The position numbers and the translations under genes are program-made. The notes under the pieces were generated by a model, which saw nothing but the letters and a program-made list of their open reading frames with translations, made no database searches and was not told the DNA's origin. DNA of 64,000 nucleotides from Buxus sempervirens. Taxonomy: Eukaryota; Streptophyta; Magnoliopsida; Buxales; Buxaceae. The stretch covers positions 40,124,602 through 40,188,601 of the forward strand of contig OX387185.1 in NCBI GenBank assembly GCA_947561395.2, written 5' to 3'. Each line of letters begins with the position of its first letter. Positions within the stretch are counted from its first letter, which is position 1. This document shows, in pieces, positions 24,768 through 37,097 of this stretch.

Positions 24768-25460
24768 TTTCACTTCGTATACCTAATGATATGCCGGCGA
24801 TTCTCCTGCACAAAGAACTCAGTTACCCTTCACCGAATTTGGTATCAAAAACCCCAAAAGAGAGCTTCACTGTTTCAAGTGGGACTTATTTATCTTCTTC
24901 TCGGAGAATTGGAAGAAAGAAATTTGTGATCGAGTTAGAAGAAGAGAACAACTTGGTGTAATAAAGTCATTGATGGGTCATCCTAAAGAGGACTAAATGA
25001 AGGAAAGACCTCTCTTTTGCTCACCCTAACAGATATGCTCTAGCGAGTTTGAGAGAGAGAGAAGCGAAATAGTGGATATGTTTGTTTGTTACGCAATGCA
25101 GAAACCATATAAAATTTCAGAAAGGCATGGAAAGGAGAGGGATTTGGGTCTGTGTTTCCTTGAGAGTATATATCAGAAAATGACACTTGAACAAGCCATC
25201 TCTCTCTCTCTCTCTCTCTCTATCTCCTTCTCCTTCTCTCTCTAGTCTAGTCAAAACAGGAAAAAATGGGCACTTCGATTTCCTTCCCCGGAGAGGACGG
25301 GTTAAAAATAAAGGAGAGAGAATGAAAGCCTCATGTGTGATTCCTTTTCCCCCACCCTCTTCGCCTCTTGTCTCTCTCTCTAGCTATCTTTCTCTCTCTC
25401 TCTCCAATAAATTGCTAGACATTTGGAGACCATTCATTCTGATAACTAGGACACACTAAT
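24768..25460 (-). promoter_or_regulatory. KANADI 5' UTR and promoter region
   Basis: A TATATAT run at 25167-25173, about 400 bp before the start codon, is a possible TATA box for the minus-strand gene. Just upstream (25201-25223) and at about 25371-25403 are CT tracts on +, i.e. GA repeats on the coding strand, which are common in plant core promoters. The transcription start was not determined. Confidence 0.35.
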
Positions 25461-26619
25461 AAGTAACTTAAGGAGAACTTTTTCCTAGAAAAAAAGCTTT
25501 ACCGTTGTCACGTTTACCAAAGTTAAGGGTGCCCAGATCACTAACCTCAACGATAAACAAGAAAAATTGATGGGTAGGCATTATGGTTAAAAGGAATTGG
25601 ACGAAATTCTCACGAGATGTTCAGAGATCTATCTAGTACATACCCATTGACTTGTGTGAGAGAGCCATAAAGGGGTGTTTGTTTGCTTTCTTGTTGTTAT
25701 CATCGTAACCCTAATTCCACATACCTTCTAATTCCCCTTCATATTCCCAAATATTCCATTCTTATATGGCTACCATCATAGCCTCATTATGTCATCCCTA
25801 TCCTTCACATTACATTCAACCCGCCATCTCCTACCATTGACTATACCCCATGAAATTAATAAATTTCATATACTTATTTCAAAACCCTAGGCTGCATCTA
25901 ACTTGTCACCTTTTCAATGGTAGTATTGGGAAGTACCAACTTTTCCATTAATGCTTTCTGAGGACACAATAAACATGCTCTCCGGCAGGGTACAACACCC
26001 AAGTATTATTGGTTCATTATATAATATAGATGCTCGGACGGTGAAACCCTAGTAAAAAACCTAAGCCATGGTTGAGTACTGTTTGTTAATAACCAAGTTT
26101 AGTTCTCACCAGGGCATGGTGAAATTAAATTTAAAAAGGTTTAAGGAATTCTATATCATTGTCTTGGATTGTTTAGTTGGTATTATTTGTAGAAGTGGAA
26201 GTTTTCAGAATTACTTTACAAAATTTGCATTGAGAGATACCTTTATATATGCAATTAATATTTTTTAACAAATTTACTATGACACCATATTTTCAGATCC
26301 TCCGCCAAATGAGAAATCGATATACTCAAAAAGCATAATTTCATCCAACAAAATATTCTCAAAAAATTTAATGATCTACTTTGGGGGTAGCATTTAAGCA
26401 AAGCTAGGCATGCACCCAAAACTAGCAGGCCCTCTTGTGCGTAGGTTCAATAGCTTAGCATAATCTTGTAATAGGCTCATGTTTAGGTATATTCTTTCCT
26501 TCTTTTGTCACTATGGACGAACCTCTAAATGGTGCTTGTCGATAATCAACACTGGTTGCCATATCAGCAATAATCATTTCATTTTCTTCAGTCTCCCTCA
26601 TCGTCTATAATAGATGATG

Positions 26620-26769
26620 CTGCTTGAGTGAGATGGAACATCTTAGGGTTAAATTTGTGATGTTTTGTTTTTGGTCTTTTTTTTTAGTTGAAGAAGTGAA
26701 AAAACTTTTGTTATTTCACAAACAGTAAAATCGTGAGAGACTACACACGGCATCATCTCACTCAAGTAG
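26620..26769. repeat. Inverted repeat, CTGCTTGAGTGAGATG arms
   Basis: The arm CTGCTTGAGTGAGATG (26620-26635) is matched 15 of 16 by the complement of CATCTCACTCAAGTAG (26754-26769). The right half (about 26695-26769) resembles 34868-34940, which has its own GTGAGATGCT hairpin, so both may belong to one dispersed family. Confidence 0.55.
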
Positions 26770-27292
26770 GGTTGTTTGTTGTAGGAGGAAACAACAGGTG
26801 ATGTTGTTGAATATTTTTTTCTTTTTTTCTTTATTTCTACTAATTGCTAACGTGGCAACCAATTATTGATTATGGGTGAGGACCTTTAAAGGCTCCTTAG
26901 TAGAGCATTTGAATCCCATTGGCAACTTTGGCAATTAAATGTGTATTCAGAATTTTACTTCAAATTAAGATGTGTACTAAGGTATAGAAGATGGGCACTA
27001 GACAATTTTGTACTAAGTAATTTTTTATGGGCACTAGGGAATTTTGCACTAGTTAATTTTTATTTAATTATATAATTACTTACTACTAATGAGGCAATGG
27101 GTATAATTTTTATTTAAGCCTCTTCTATACATTCGTAAAGGTAGAATTCTGTTTTTCTTTGGGTTGTCCCAAGGACTTGGAGCAAGTAATCTTTGATTGC
27201 TTGCAATTAGATGTGTTAGGAAGATAAAGAGACACATATACCCTAGTTTGTTTTTCAACCTATTAATTATAATTTTTAGTCCAAATTAATAA

Positions 27293-27396
27293 GAGGATAT
27301 TTGATATAATTTTTCAGAGTTACTTTTCACCTTTTCAAAGTAGAAAAAAAATTAAAAAAATTCTACTTTGAAAAGTTATACCAATTAAACAACCTC
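27293..27396. mobile_element. Tourist-like MITE (104 bp)
   Basis: Fold-back element flanked by the 3-bp duplication TAA (27290-27292 and 27397-27399), as expected for PIF/Harbinger-derived Tourist MITEs. The ends are GAGGATATTTGAT (left) and GAGGTTGTTTAATT (complement of the right). A perfect inverted repeat CTTTTCAAAGTAGAA / TTCTACTTTGAAAAG surrounds an A/T-rich loop near the centre. Confidence 0.6.
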
Positions 27397-27452
27397 TAAG
27401 GCAACCAGTTTAAAAGTTATACCAATTAAACAACCTCTAAGGCAACCAGTTT
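27371..27452. repeat. 41-bp tandem duplication of the MITE right end
   Basis: The unit AAAAGTTATACCAATTAAAC plus 21 more bases occurs at 27371 and again at 27412. It covers the right arm of the MITE and its flank. Confidence 0.9.
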
Positions 27453-29210
27453 CAATTAAACCAACAGATGATAGTTGCGCAACACTGTCTTGTCCTCTTA
27501 AGCAAGCCTCAAATTACTTAGATTTGCTTGACAACTTTGAATTTGATTTTAACTTCATGATTGAGAAGAAGGGAGGTTAAGACGAGAATTTTACAAAGAT
27601 GCAAGTCCTGAACCACTAAGTATTGCATATTATTCCATTTCAGTACTCCACCCACCAACTTGGTCATAACTCATAAGTGGCAACAAGGTAATAGTAGTAT
27701 TTGTAACACTATGGAAAAAATTGGGTGTGAAACCATCTTTCACAATTTAGGAGCCGGCTCCATCCATGAATCATCAAAACACAATATATATAACATTCAA
27801 TGATAAGAATGAATTAAGCACTAATCAAACCAAAGATCTATGGGAGAGGGAGATATAATGCACCCTCTCATCTATCTGAAGATGGTTGCTTTTCACCATA
27901 TCATTTGTTGATTTCATGAAATAAATAAATCAAAATAAAAATGCATGTTATTTAAATAGAGAACATCCTATAGATTATGTTGTGATTAGATTTAGCTAGC
28001 AAGAGTCTTACACCGGCTGCTAACTTGACTCAACCCTCCTCCTTTCTCTTGGCTTGGGACTGGCAGTGCATAAAAGATATAACAATAAAAGCAAACATTG
28101 GTGGAGTTTAATTTGAAAAATTAAGAACTATTAATAAGGATGGTTAATTGATGTTGTAGTCTGCTATTGAAGAGTGCAGTTTCAATCAAGCACCTAAATC
28201 TCATTTTAAATTACTTCTAAAACAAATGCAAATGAAACAAAGTTTTTAAAAGTCTTTTCTTATGATAGATTTTGGAAACTCCAGCCACAAGTATTTAAAT
28301 TTTTTTTTTTTGGCTTCAGCCAAACATATATGAATAAATATTGGCTTCATAAAATTTTTTTAAATCTGGTATGTCTAAAATAGAGGAGTGAAAATCATTT
28401 AAAATCTATGACAAATTTTTGCAGATTTTGAAAATAATTTAAAATCTTCAATAAAACTTTGGAACAATATTCTTAAAACAAGGCAATTAGGATACGAATC
28501 ACCTAGAATCAAATTTGGCAATGTAAGAAAATGATTTTGTCCAAAATCTTATATGGAATGAGGATTTCTGAGCATAAATTGATTTCAATTCATTTTTGCA
28601 TCCATAAGATTTGGATTGAAATAAAGCCATAAAAATTATTCTCTCTTCAATGATCTGCTTTTGAAAACTTCTCAGAGGGTCTAAGATATTGATCTAAGAC
28701 CAAATGGACTAATCTACCTATATTAAGCACAGCCAATTAAAAATTTAGTCCAAAACCTAAGAACACCAATAACATAAATTGCATGTTGTGAATATGTGCT
28801 TGGTAAGATGCATGATCAAATATTAGAAAATTAAAAATGTAGGGAAAACTTTGAATCATAAGCCATCGAATTGGGCCAGAGCAACCATTGCCTTCCTAAT
28901 TTGAAGAAAATTAATATGAGAATGTATCGAAGTAGTAAACAAGCAAAATTACAACTACATAGATTCCAAACCTAATTATAAGGTGCCATCCCTATATAAT
29001 TTCACCTAGTTTCTCTTCCTCACATTTAACAGCTAGCAATGAAAGTTTACTAAGGTACTTGGAGCAAGATAGGTAGAAGCTAACTATGGCTCTATCCTAC
29101 GGAAAAAAGGAGTAGAAGAAGAGAATTGCATAATTAAAAAATATTTGGAGAAAATCAAAAGGGAATACACTTATGGAGGTCTTATTCCTTCAAGCAAGTG
29201 AGCAAGAGAA

Positions 29211-29326
29211 TCCCAGGTTCTTCAGCTTAGAGTGACCATGGGTCTCTGTATGAGATTGTAATGTTTTGTATAGCTTGTATATTCTCATTAATACAAATAC
29301 TTACTTACTTTTCAAAAAAAAAAAAA
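29211..29326 (+). mobile_element. Severely 5'-truncated LINE tail (~116 bp)
   Basis: The segment ends in a poly(A) run and is flanked by the 14-bp duplication AGTGAGCAAGAGAA (29197-29210 and 29327-29340). Its interior, including TTGTATATTCTCATTAATAC and CTTACTTACTTTTC before the A run, looks like the 3' end of a LINE. Long duplications and a poly(A) tail indicate target-primed reverse transcription. Confidence 0.85.
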
Positions 29327-29709
29327 AGTGAGCAAGAGAACAAGTCTCCAAAGTAGCAAAGTTCTCTCTAATCCAACTTTCCTATTAATCCTTTTTTCTA
29401 TGGGGGCCTCAATTTATGGGCAACTATTGAGTAGGATAAGCTAATTGTTTTTTTTTTTTTTTGAAAGGTAATTCAAAAATTTGTATTGATAAAGAGGAAT
29501 ATGTACAATGAGTAGATCAACACAAGAACGTAACTATCAGAGGTAGTTAGCTATAGAAAAAACATCTACAAGAGGGTCCTCTAATCAAAGATCAAGGATA
29601 CAAGAAGAGGTGGTTCTTTATATGGACGTGTATGCACACAATCTATATTTGAAACTTCCATTAAAGGTTCCAATTGTTTGCTATGCAGCGATTCCTAGCT
29701 GTGTCAGAA

Positions 29710-32700
29710 ACCCGAATATCCTTGTCCCAAAATTTTGATCTCGTATCCATTATAACAAATCCGGTTACAGATTCTGCAGGTAAGTAGTAGTTTCTAAACG
29801 TCCTTCTGTTTCTTTCCAACTAGATATGGTAAATTGAAGCAGCAAAGGAAACTTTAACAATAGCAACAGTGGGCAGCTTACCAATAAGTCTTGTTTCTGC
29901 CCATGCAACAAGTGGATCCCATGCCAAGTCAATGAAGGGGATGCAATTTAATCTCAAAATGGCCTTCCAGATCTTCTTTGATATATTCACAGTCAAAGAA
30001 CAGGTGCTGTTGGCTCTCAACATTAGCTCTACATAAGATGCAAGGTTGCTGTTGGATAATACCCCATCTAGCAAGTCGCTCCTTGGTAAACAACTTCTTC
30101 TTTAAAGCCATCCATAGAATAAATGAATGACGAGGAATGCAATGAGAAAACCACATAAGATGGTACCAGGTGGCTTGCTGCGAATTCTCTCCAATAGCGC
30201 CATAAGCAGAAGCAACACTAAATGAACCTGGATTTGGGCACCATACAGCTTTGTCTTCTTGGGAGCTGTCCAGAGGTGGGAGTTGGTGAAGTTCGGTCCA
30301 AATTTGTTGTAGATCCATAGAGGTAGGCAATGGAGCATTCCAATTTCTTTCAAGGACAATTTTATTTACACAATCTGAACGCCGAAGCCCCGAGTGATGG
30401 ATTATTCTAGCTCCATAACTTGAGACGAGAGGGCCCCTGGGATGCCAATTATCAAACCAGATGGAAGTCCTTCTTCCATTATACACCCTCATCTTAATAA
30501 GAGGAGCTGCCACATCTCTCAATTTAAGGATTTTTCTCCAAGACCACGAGCACCCACTAGGAATATTCATTGACCAAAAGTTCCTATCCTTGATGAGGTA
30601 GTTTTGAACCCATTGCAACCATAAACTTGGGGACCCTGCAGATCTGTTAACAATTGACCATATGAACTTAATGATCACACTTCTATTCCATCGATGAAGG
30701 TTGAACAGTCCAAGGCCACCCTCGGTTTTCGGTGTACATGCTTCCTTCCAACTGATGGGAGTGATCTTTTTAAACTTTAAATCAGGTCCAGACAAGAGGA
30801 ATTTTCTGCATATATTATCCAATTCTTGTAGCACCTTCTTTGGTAGGATGAACGTGGACAACCATTGCACTTTAATGGAGAAGAGAACAGCCTTGACTAG
30901 CACCAATCTTCCTGCATATGATAGATGACTAACTTTCCATGATTGAGCTCGTGACTTTACTCTCCAGATAAGATGCTCATAGTCCCTTAAAGTTAACTTC
31001 GTGGTTATCAAGGGAAGTCCAAGGTATTTCACTGGTAGTTGAGCAATGGAAAATTCTGAAATCAACGCCAGATTAGTTGCAACATTTTCAGCAACTCCAC
31101 TCAAGAACATTAGGCTTTTCTGCTTGTTCACGTGGAGCCCTGACACTTGCTTGAATTTCTCTAATGCATTAATAAGGCACTTAACAGAGCTGGTGTCTGC
31201 ATGAGAGAAAAGAAATAGGTCGTCAGCAAAGCATATCAACTTCAAGTTAGGGTCCTTGCATCTAAAGTGGTGCTTGAAACCCACAGCTGTGCTATCTTCC
31301 AGGATGTTGTAAAATAATTCCATGATAAGGACAAACAAGTAAGGAGAGATTGGGTCTCCTTGACGAATTCCCCTAGAGCTATTGAAAAAACCTTCCAAGC
31401 TTCCATTTATCACCAGCGAGAATGCTGGAGTACTTACACATTCCATTATCCACCCTATCATCCTTGGAGGAAAGTTCATACCCATCAAAGTTTTGGAGAT
31501 AGCTGGCCATGCAACGGAGTCGACTCAAAGGCTTTTTGCAGGTCCACTTTCAATGCACATCTTGGTTGCTTTCCATTCAAATGGTATTTGTGGAAAATTT
31601 CATGTGTCAATAACACATTGTCAGATATACACCAACCCGGGATGAAGGCAGATTGCCACCAACTAAATCACCCACTACCATCTTCAATCTGTTAGCTAAG
31701 ATCTTGGATATGCACTTATAAATGGTGTTTACACAGGAAATAGGTCTATAATCTGCAACTTTGGAAGGGTTGATACCTTTTGGAACCAAGGAGATAGCAG
31801 TGCAATTTAGTTGCTTGAGTAGTGTACTAGAGAGAAAGAAACTTTGAATAGCAGCAGTACACTCTTCTCCAATGATATGCCAAGCCTTTTGAAGAATAGA
31901 GGTGTGAACCCATTTGGCCCAGGTGCTTTGTCATCCTTATCAAGTAACTCCCACTGCTCAGGGTTCAGCTTTCTTCTAAAGTGGGGTAAAGAAATATCAG
32001 CTGTAGAGTTGCCTTCAGATAGAACACTCTTGAAGTGGTTAACAAAAAGAAGCTTAATCCTGTCAACATCAGTAATTTTCTCTCCTTGCTCAGTGCAAAT
32101 ACTCAAGATGTTATTACGTGCTCTTCTTTCCATGATAGAACTATAGAAAAAGGCAGAATTGGAGTCACCCTCCTTTAACCACTGGATTCTGGATTTTTGT
32201 CTTAGCTGAGATTCTTCATCCTTGACCAAATTTTATAAGGAGATCCCTTAGATGAGTTTCTTTACTTGCTAAGGAGGCGTCAAAGGGGCTATGCTGCAAT
32301 TTCTCTTGGCATTCCTTCAAATTTGCACAAGTTTTATTTACTGTTCTAGTCAGCTCCTCAAACTTTTTCTTACAACTACATTCTTTGAGCTTAGACTTCA
32401 CAATTCTCAGCTTCTTTATGACCTTGAACATTAAAGAACCCTTGATATCTGTTGCCCATGCATCAGCCACAATTGGGAGAAATTCTTCATGATAGACCCA
32501 GAAGTTGAAGAATTTGAATGACCCTCTCGAACCACCATCGGGGGGGGGGGGGGGGTGGGAGGAAGAAGAGAGTGACAATAATAGGACTGTGATCCTGTGA
32601 TCAGAGATGCCTGCATTTAAGAACTCAGCTTCAGAGGAATTAAATTTAGTGAGCCATCCAAGGTTGACTAGTGCTCGGTCAAGTTTACACCCAATTCTTC

Positions 32701-33274
32701 TGTTACCAGCACTTTTATTACTCCAGGATTGAAGCATTCCTTTAAACTTTAAGTCAAAACAACCACATGCTTCAATACAATCATTGAACTCTTCTGTGCT
32801 TCTTCGCTTTATGTCTTTACCACCAATTTTTTCTGATGATCTTCTAACACAGTTAAAGTCACCAATGATTAGCCATGGCTGATCAGTCATGAAGGCTTTA
32901 AGATCACTCCAAAGCTCCTTTCTCCATATACTGTCATTGTCGCCATATACACAAGACATGAAACATGATTTATGATTTCCAACCATCTCCAGGTGGCAGT
33001 GAATGACCTGATTAGTTGCAGCCAACTTTATAACAAAAACTTTAGCTGAGTCATAAAGAATCCATATGTGGCCTTTTAGAGCCATATTATAGTTTGCTAT
33101 CATGGCCCAAGATGGGCAAATTAGATTCTTGATATACAGGGCACTAACCTTTCTCACTTTTGTTTCAACAATACTTATAACACTTACCTTATGATCCTGA
33201 ATCAAACTCCTTACTTCACTTTGTTTCGCTGGGTCGTTGAGACCCCTAATGTTCCATGATGCAACTTTAAACAT
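29710..33274 (-). pseudogene. LINE ORF2: endonuclease / reverse transcriptase, broken
   Basis: The start ATG at 33274 opens MFKVASWNIRGLND, the first endonuclease block. GDFNCVRR (about 32860) and SDHRITVLL (about 32600) are the later endonuclease motifs. A frameshift near 32225 leads into WLKEGDSNSAFFY. APGPNGFTPLFFK follows near 31920, where about 20 residues seem deleted upstream. Frames at 31789-31607 (YRPISCVNTIYKCISKILANR) and 31488-29929 (GIRQGDPISP, then FADDLFLFSH) hold the reverse-transcriptase core, with the catalytic DD pair still present. The zf-RVT region (WCPNPGSFSVASAYG ... CILCRANVES.QHLFFDC) follows. The C-terminal part continues in another frame down to about 29710. At least three frameshifts make it inactive. 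A run of 17 G on + at about 32540 sits inside the endonuclease. Confidence 0.88.
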
Positions 33275-34705
33275 GAGAAGGATGAGTTGAGGGTAGAGCT
33301 GTGGCATTCTCTGCACCACTAATTAATGCCAATGTTTTAGCTTGTTTCATGGCAATCTCATCCACAAGGATAGCTTTTCTAGACTTCTTCTTATGCTTTC
33401 TTCGAGATGATGACACTTCCTTTGCTGGAATTTGTTCTTCTTTTTGTGGAATTGAAACTTCTTTCACTAAAGGATCCGATGCCAAGAGCTGAGACCTGTT
33501 CTGACTTGTAGTAGTTACACAATCAGCTTCACAAATTGGTGTCAGGTCTAGCTCCACAAAAACATCAATTGCATTCTGATCTGCTTGTTCAGTAGTACAG
33601 GTGGCATTGAGATTAGGATTATTGAAGGGTTCATTGGGCTCAGTCAAACTTGTAATCATTTGGTTTGCTCCACTACATTCTGCACTGCATGATATAGGTC
33701 TAACAATTGGAGGGGTAGACTCATCAAAGTCTGGACCAATGCACCCCACAGAGGGAGATTCAATGACCTGCTTACCCTTGGTAATAGTGGTCCAAGGTTG
33801 CTCTGGATGTACTGCATGATGGGGAAGCTCCTTACCAATCACCACCGAGGGGTTCAAGCTCACATTGGCTTGAGGATTTACAATTTGATTTGCTGAAAAA
33901 TCATTTTTCTGAGTTTGAGTATTTTCTTCCACAGCCACTTGGATTATCCTTCCAGTTGGAATCCATGCCTTAGCCGGAGCTTGAGGGCATTTGAGATCCG
34001 AGTGCCCAAACAATTTACAATGGGAACATTTGATCGGTTTCCATTCATATTCGACCTCAATTTCATGTATCATTTCCACTTCACCATTTAAATCTGGGAC
34101 ATTCAAGAATACATTCTTTGGGTAGCAGCATTTTGAATCAACCTCAACACAAACTCAAGCAAAATTTAATTTTAATCTTCTTTCTGTAGCATCATCCAAG
34201 TATAGTGGTTTCCCCACTCCACTTGCCAGGAAGCTAAGGCCTGCCGGTGTCCAATACTCCATTGGAACATTGAAAAGTTTAATCCAAATAGGCAATTTTG
34301 ATAATGAGGCCTTCTGCATCTGCATATTTGGTTGCCACTCTTGCAAAACCATAAGCCTTCCAGCAAAGTGCCAAGGAGCTTGGTGAAGAACTTTATCCCT
34401 AGCTTCAGGATTAACAAATCTAAAGATAAAGAAATCTTTCCCTGCAACTAAGACTTGAACACCACCATGCTTGCCCCACATTTTTTCAGCCAAGCTCTTC
34501 ACAACTGCAATTGGTAATTTTTTGTCTAGGAAATGCCCAATCAGGCTTCCCTGCCAGAGTTTAACGCCCTCCTCAGCTACATTCGGAGGTGGAGTGACCA
34601 CAATTCTACCTTCAACAAGGGATGGAGGGTAGTAGTGTAGTTTACATCTTGAAGAAGCATGCTCTCCAAACAACAAAGCCCATGGCTTAGCTCCCTTTAG
34701 GGGAC
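33267..34705 (-). pseudogene. LINE ORF1: DUF4283-type RNA-binding protein, broken
   Basis: The first part carries a DUF4283 domain as seen in plant L1 ORF1 proteins (GSLIGHFLDKKLPIAVVKSL, then FFIFRFVNPEARDKVL, then WIKLFNVPMEYWTPAGLSFL). A single TGA at 34152-34154 interrupts the frame just before VCVEVD. The sequence then continues in frame to a CCHC zinc knuckle (CSHCKLFGHSDLKC, about 34035) and a polar tail that stops at 33267. Usual ORF1s have an arginine before VCVE, so the stop is readily explained by CGA to TGA. The N-terminus is missing: upstream codons belong to flanking DNA. Confidence 0.85.
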
Positions 34706-34717
34706 AAGCTAATTGTT

Positions 34718-35012
34718 GGGATTCTAGAAAGTCCAAAATGGTTCAAGGCATGGGCTTAGGATAATTCTCAATAATTTTAAGGTCAAATTGGGCAGAACAG
34801 AGCCTCTAGTGACATAATTCAGTAAAATGTGGGATGTACTCATTTAGAGTATTTTTAACTGAGGAAAACCTTTTTCACATTTTTTAAAGCCAAAACTGTC
34901 TTAACCGTGAGATGCTCCATGTGACAGCATCTCACTCACACTTCATAGTTTGTTGTAAGAGGAAGTAGCAAACGATTTCAAACCATTAGGTATGGCTGAA
35001 TTTTGGTGTAAG
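34718..35012. other. Spacer between LINE and solo LTR
   Basis: No gene seen. It contains a perfect hairpin at 34907-34935 (GTGAGATGCT, 9-base loop, AGCATCTCAC). Similar sequence occurs near 26700-26769 and a weaker version near 51866-51892. Confidence 0.6.
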
Positions 35013-36449
35013 ATCTGTGTAAGACCTCGAAATTTTCAAAAATTTTAATTAAATAATATCTAAATATTTACATGTGATTCTTAGAAAAATTTGCGAATGA
35101 ATTTATATAGGTGATTGCATGGATGAAGGAGATCTAGAGTATGAAGCAGATCCAAATGTTGGATCATGAGATATAGGGGTGAGTATAGTTTCAAGAGTTA
35201 TTTTAAGTATTATTGGGCAAATGTATAGTAACCGGTAGAGATGGGATGCATGGGATAACTCATAATAAAATAGGGTTTTCTCTCTCTTAAGGAATCTTAT
35301 ACCCCAATCTTATGTACTGATTGTCTCTAGCGGTTGAAGAAGGAGAAGGCAGTGCGAGGGAGAGTTTCTGGCTGGAGAGTTTCTGTATGCTAGAAGGAGC
35401 TCTGTTTTACTAAAAGGGGAGAGATCAGATCCGAAGTTAAGGAAACAGTAAGGGAAAGAAGGAGAGGCGGCATTCTTCGAGTAATCAAGAAGTAGGTAGC
35501 ACACTGATTTGTTGTTAAATGTTGTTTATTGTTGTTTTGATCGAATAGTATGTTTTGGAGTGTTATATATATAATTTTAGATGTTTTTAGAGATGATTAT
35601 TATGGACAGAATAGGGTTTATTGTACAGAACACATGTTTGGGATTTTCAGAAATAGCTGCTGTTAGACGAGAGCTCGACCTGATCGCTTGAGCGATCCTG
35701 TTAAGCGTCTCGCCTATAAATCTTATCTTATCGATCGCTTAACACATTGCTTAAGCGATGGAGGTTGAGCGCTAGTTCAAACCTTCTTAAAATAACTAGG
35801 TCGCCCAACATGATCACTTGAGCGCCTGTGTGATTTTCTGATCTAAACTTTAATATCGAGATCGCCCAACCACTTCGCTCGAGCGCGTGGGTCGAGTGAT
35901 CAACACGGAACTCTGAATTTTGAGAAAAATTTCATATTAAAATGATTTCTAAAAATATTAAACCTTTGTACCAACAAACACTAAGTGTTTACAAACTGTT
36001 TTCACTAATTTTTTGATTACAAATAATTTAATAAGTGTTTTGGGTACGTTTTACTAAAATATGTCCTACTTTGAGTATACATGGATTTTGGCTATTCCAA
36101 AAATTGATTTGAGTCGAATGGGATCAATCTTAGTCTGTATAAGTATATTTTAAAAATATTTTGAGTACTGGAATTTGTTAGAAAGGCTTTACACCAGATT
36201 TGGGTATGTTAAGTTACTTGTTGGATAGTGAATAAGCTTTGAAAACCCTATATGCCATTAGGCACTATTTCTGATTTGCATTGATATTGAGTGAGTTATA
36301 GCTATTGGTGTCTAGTGGGCACAGCTGCATATGGATCCATAGAGTTAAGCTAGAGAGTTAAGAGGTCTGTCTTTGGTTAGTTACTACGAGTTTGCGTTTG
36401 CGCTTCCTTTGCAAGTTAGTTTGCACTGGTGGTCCTCATGTACAATAGG

Positions 36450-36660
36450 GTCTCATTTCAGATACCAGTTGCTGGTGAGGTGCCCTGTATGTGTTGATTA
36501 GTGGCCATCCCCATGTTCAGGTACCAGTGGCTGCATGCTTGGGTGGTACATGTCGAATTCCGTATTTCAGATACTAGTTGTTGGTGCATGAGTTTCGTGC
36601 GCAATAAGTTGATGTCTAGGCCCTATATTTCAGATTTCAATTGCTGGTATGAGGGTTGTG
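36450..36660. repeat. Four imperfect repeats of a CAGTTGCTGGT motif
   Basis: TTTCAGATACCAGTTGCTGG (about 36457) recurs as TTCAGGTACCAGTGGCTG (about 36519), TTTCAGATACTAGTTGTTGG (about 36564) and TTTCAGATTTCAATTGCTGG (about 36629). The spacing is 45-65 bp. All lie inside the outer solo LTR. Confidence 0.75.
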
Positions 36661-37097
36661 ATTACTAGCTTCGCTCATAAGTCGCATGATGGCGTAGTGA
36701 ATGGAGAGTATCTTTTCAAAGGCTTACTTTTTTTTCATGAGTCCTACAAGATTCTGTGATGATTGAGTTTCGAGTATTGTTTGTGCACTTTGGGATATAT
36801 GGTTGACATTTCATATAAAATGATTGATTTGATTTATATGTGAGTATTACATTAATGGGATAGTTTTTGTGATTATAATGGCCGGCAATATCCTCAGTTC
36901 AGAGATAGTACTTACTTGGTGAATTGTTTTATTTTGGGTATTGATTTAATGTTGAGATTGCATCGTGATTACTCGTTTGTCTTATTGAGCATGAAGCATG
37001 TTATTTTCTTTATATATAAACTGTTTATTCATGCATAGTGTTACCTACTGGGATATTTGTATCTCATCTGTGTTTTGTTTTGCTTTGTTTTCCAACT

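Larger units (their letters stand above)
25461..29195. other. Intergenic DNA upstream of KANADI
   Basis: AT-rich, with no gene recognised. It contains a hairpin-like inverted repeat (26620-26769), a Tourist-like MITE and a 41-bp duplication (27293-27452). Short open frames at 26068-26268 and 27076-27258 have no recognisable content. Confidence 0.6.
29448..34705 (-). mobile_element. 5'-truncated, decayed L1-type LINE
   Basis: On - the element runs from 34705 to a poly(A) at 29462-29448. It is flanked by the 12-bp duplication AAGCTAATTGTT (29438-29449 and 34706-34717; the last two T overlap the tail). ORF1 lacks its N-terminus because the 5' end is truncated inside it. ORF1 and ORF2 overlap in an ATGTTTAA junction. 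Both frames are broken by stops and frameshifts. Confidence 0.9.
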
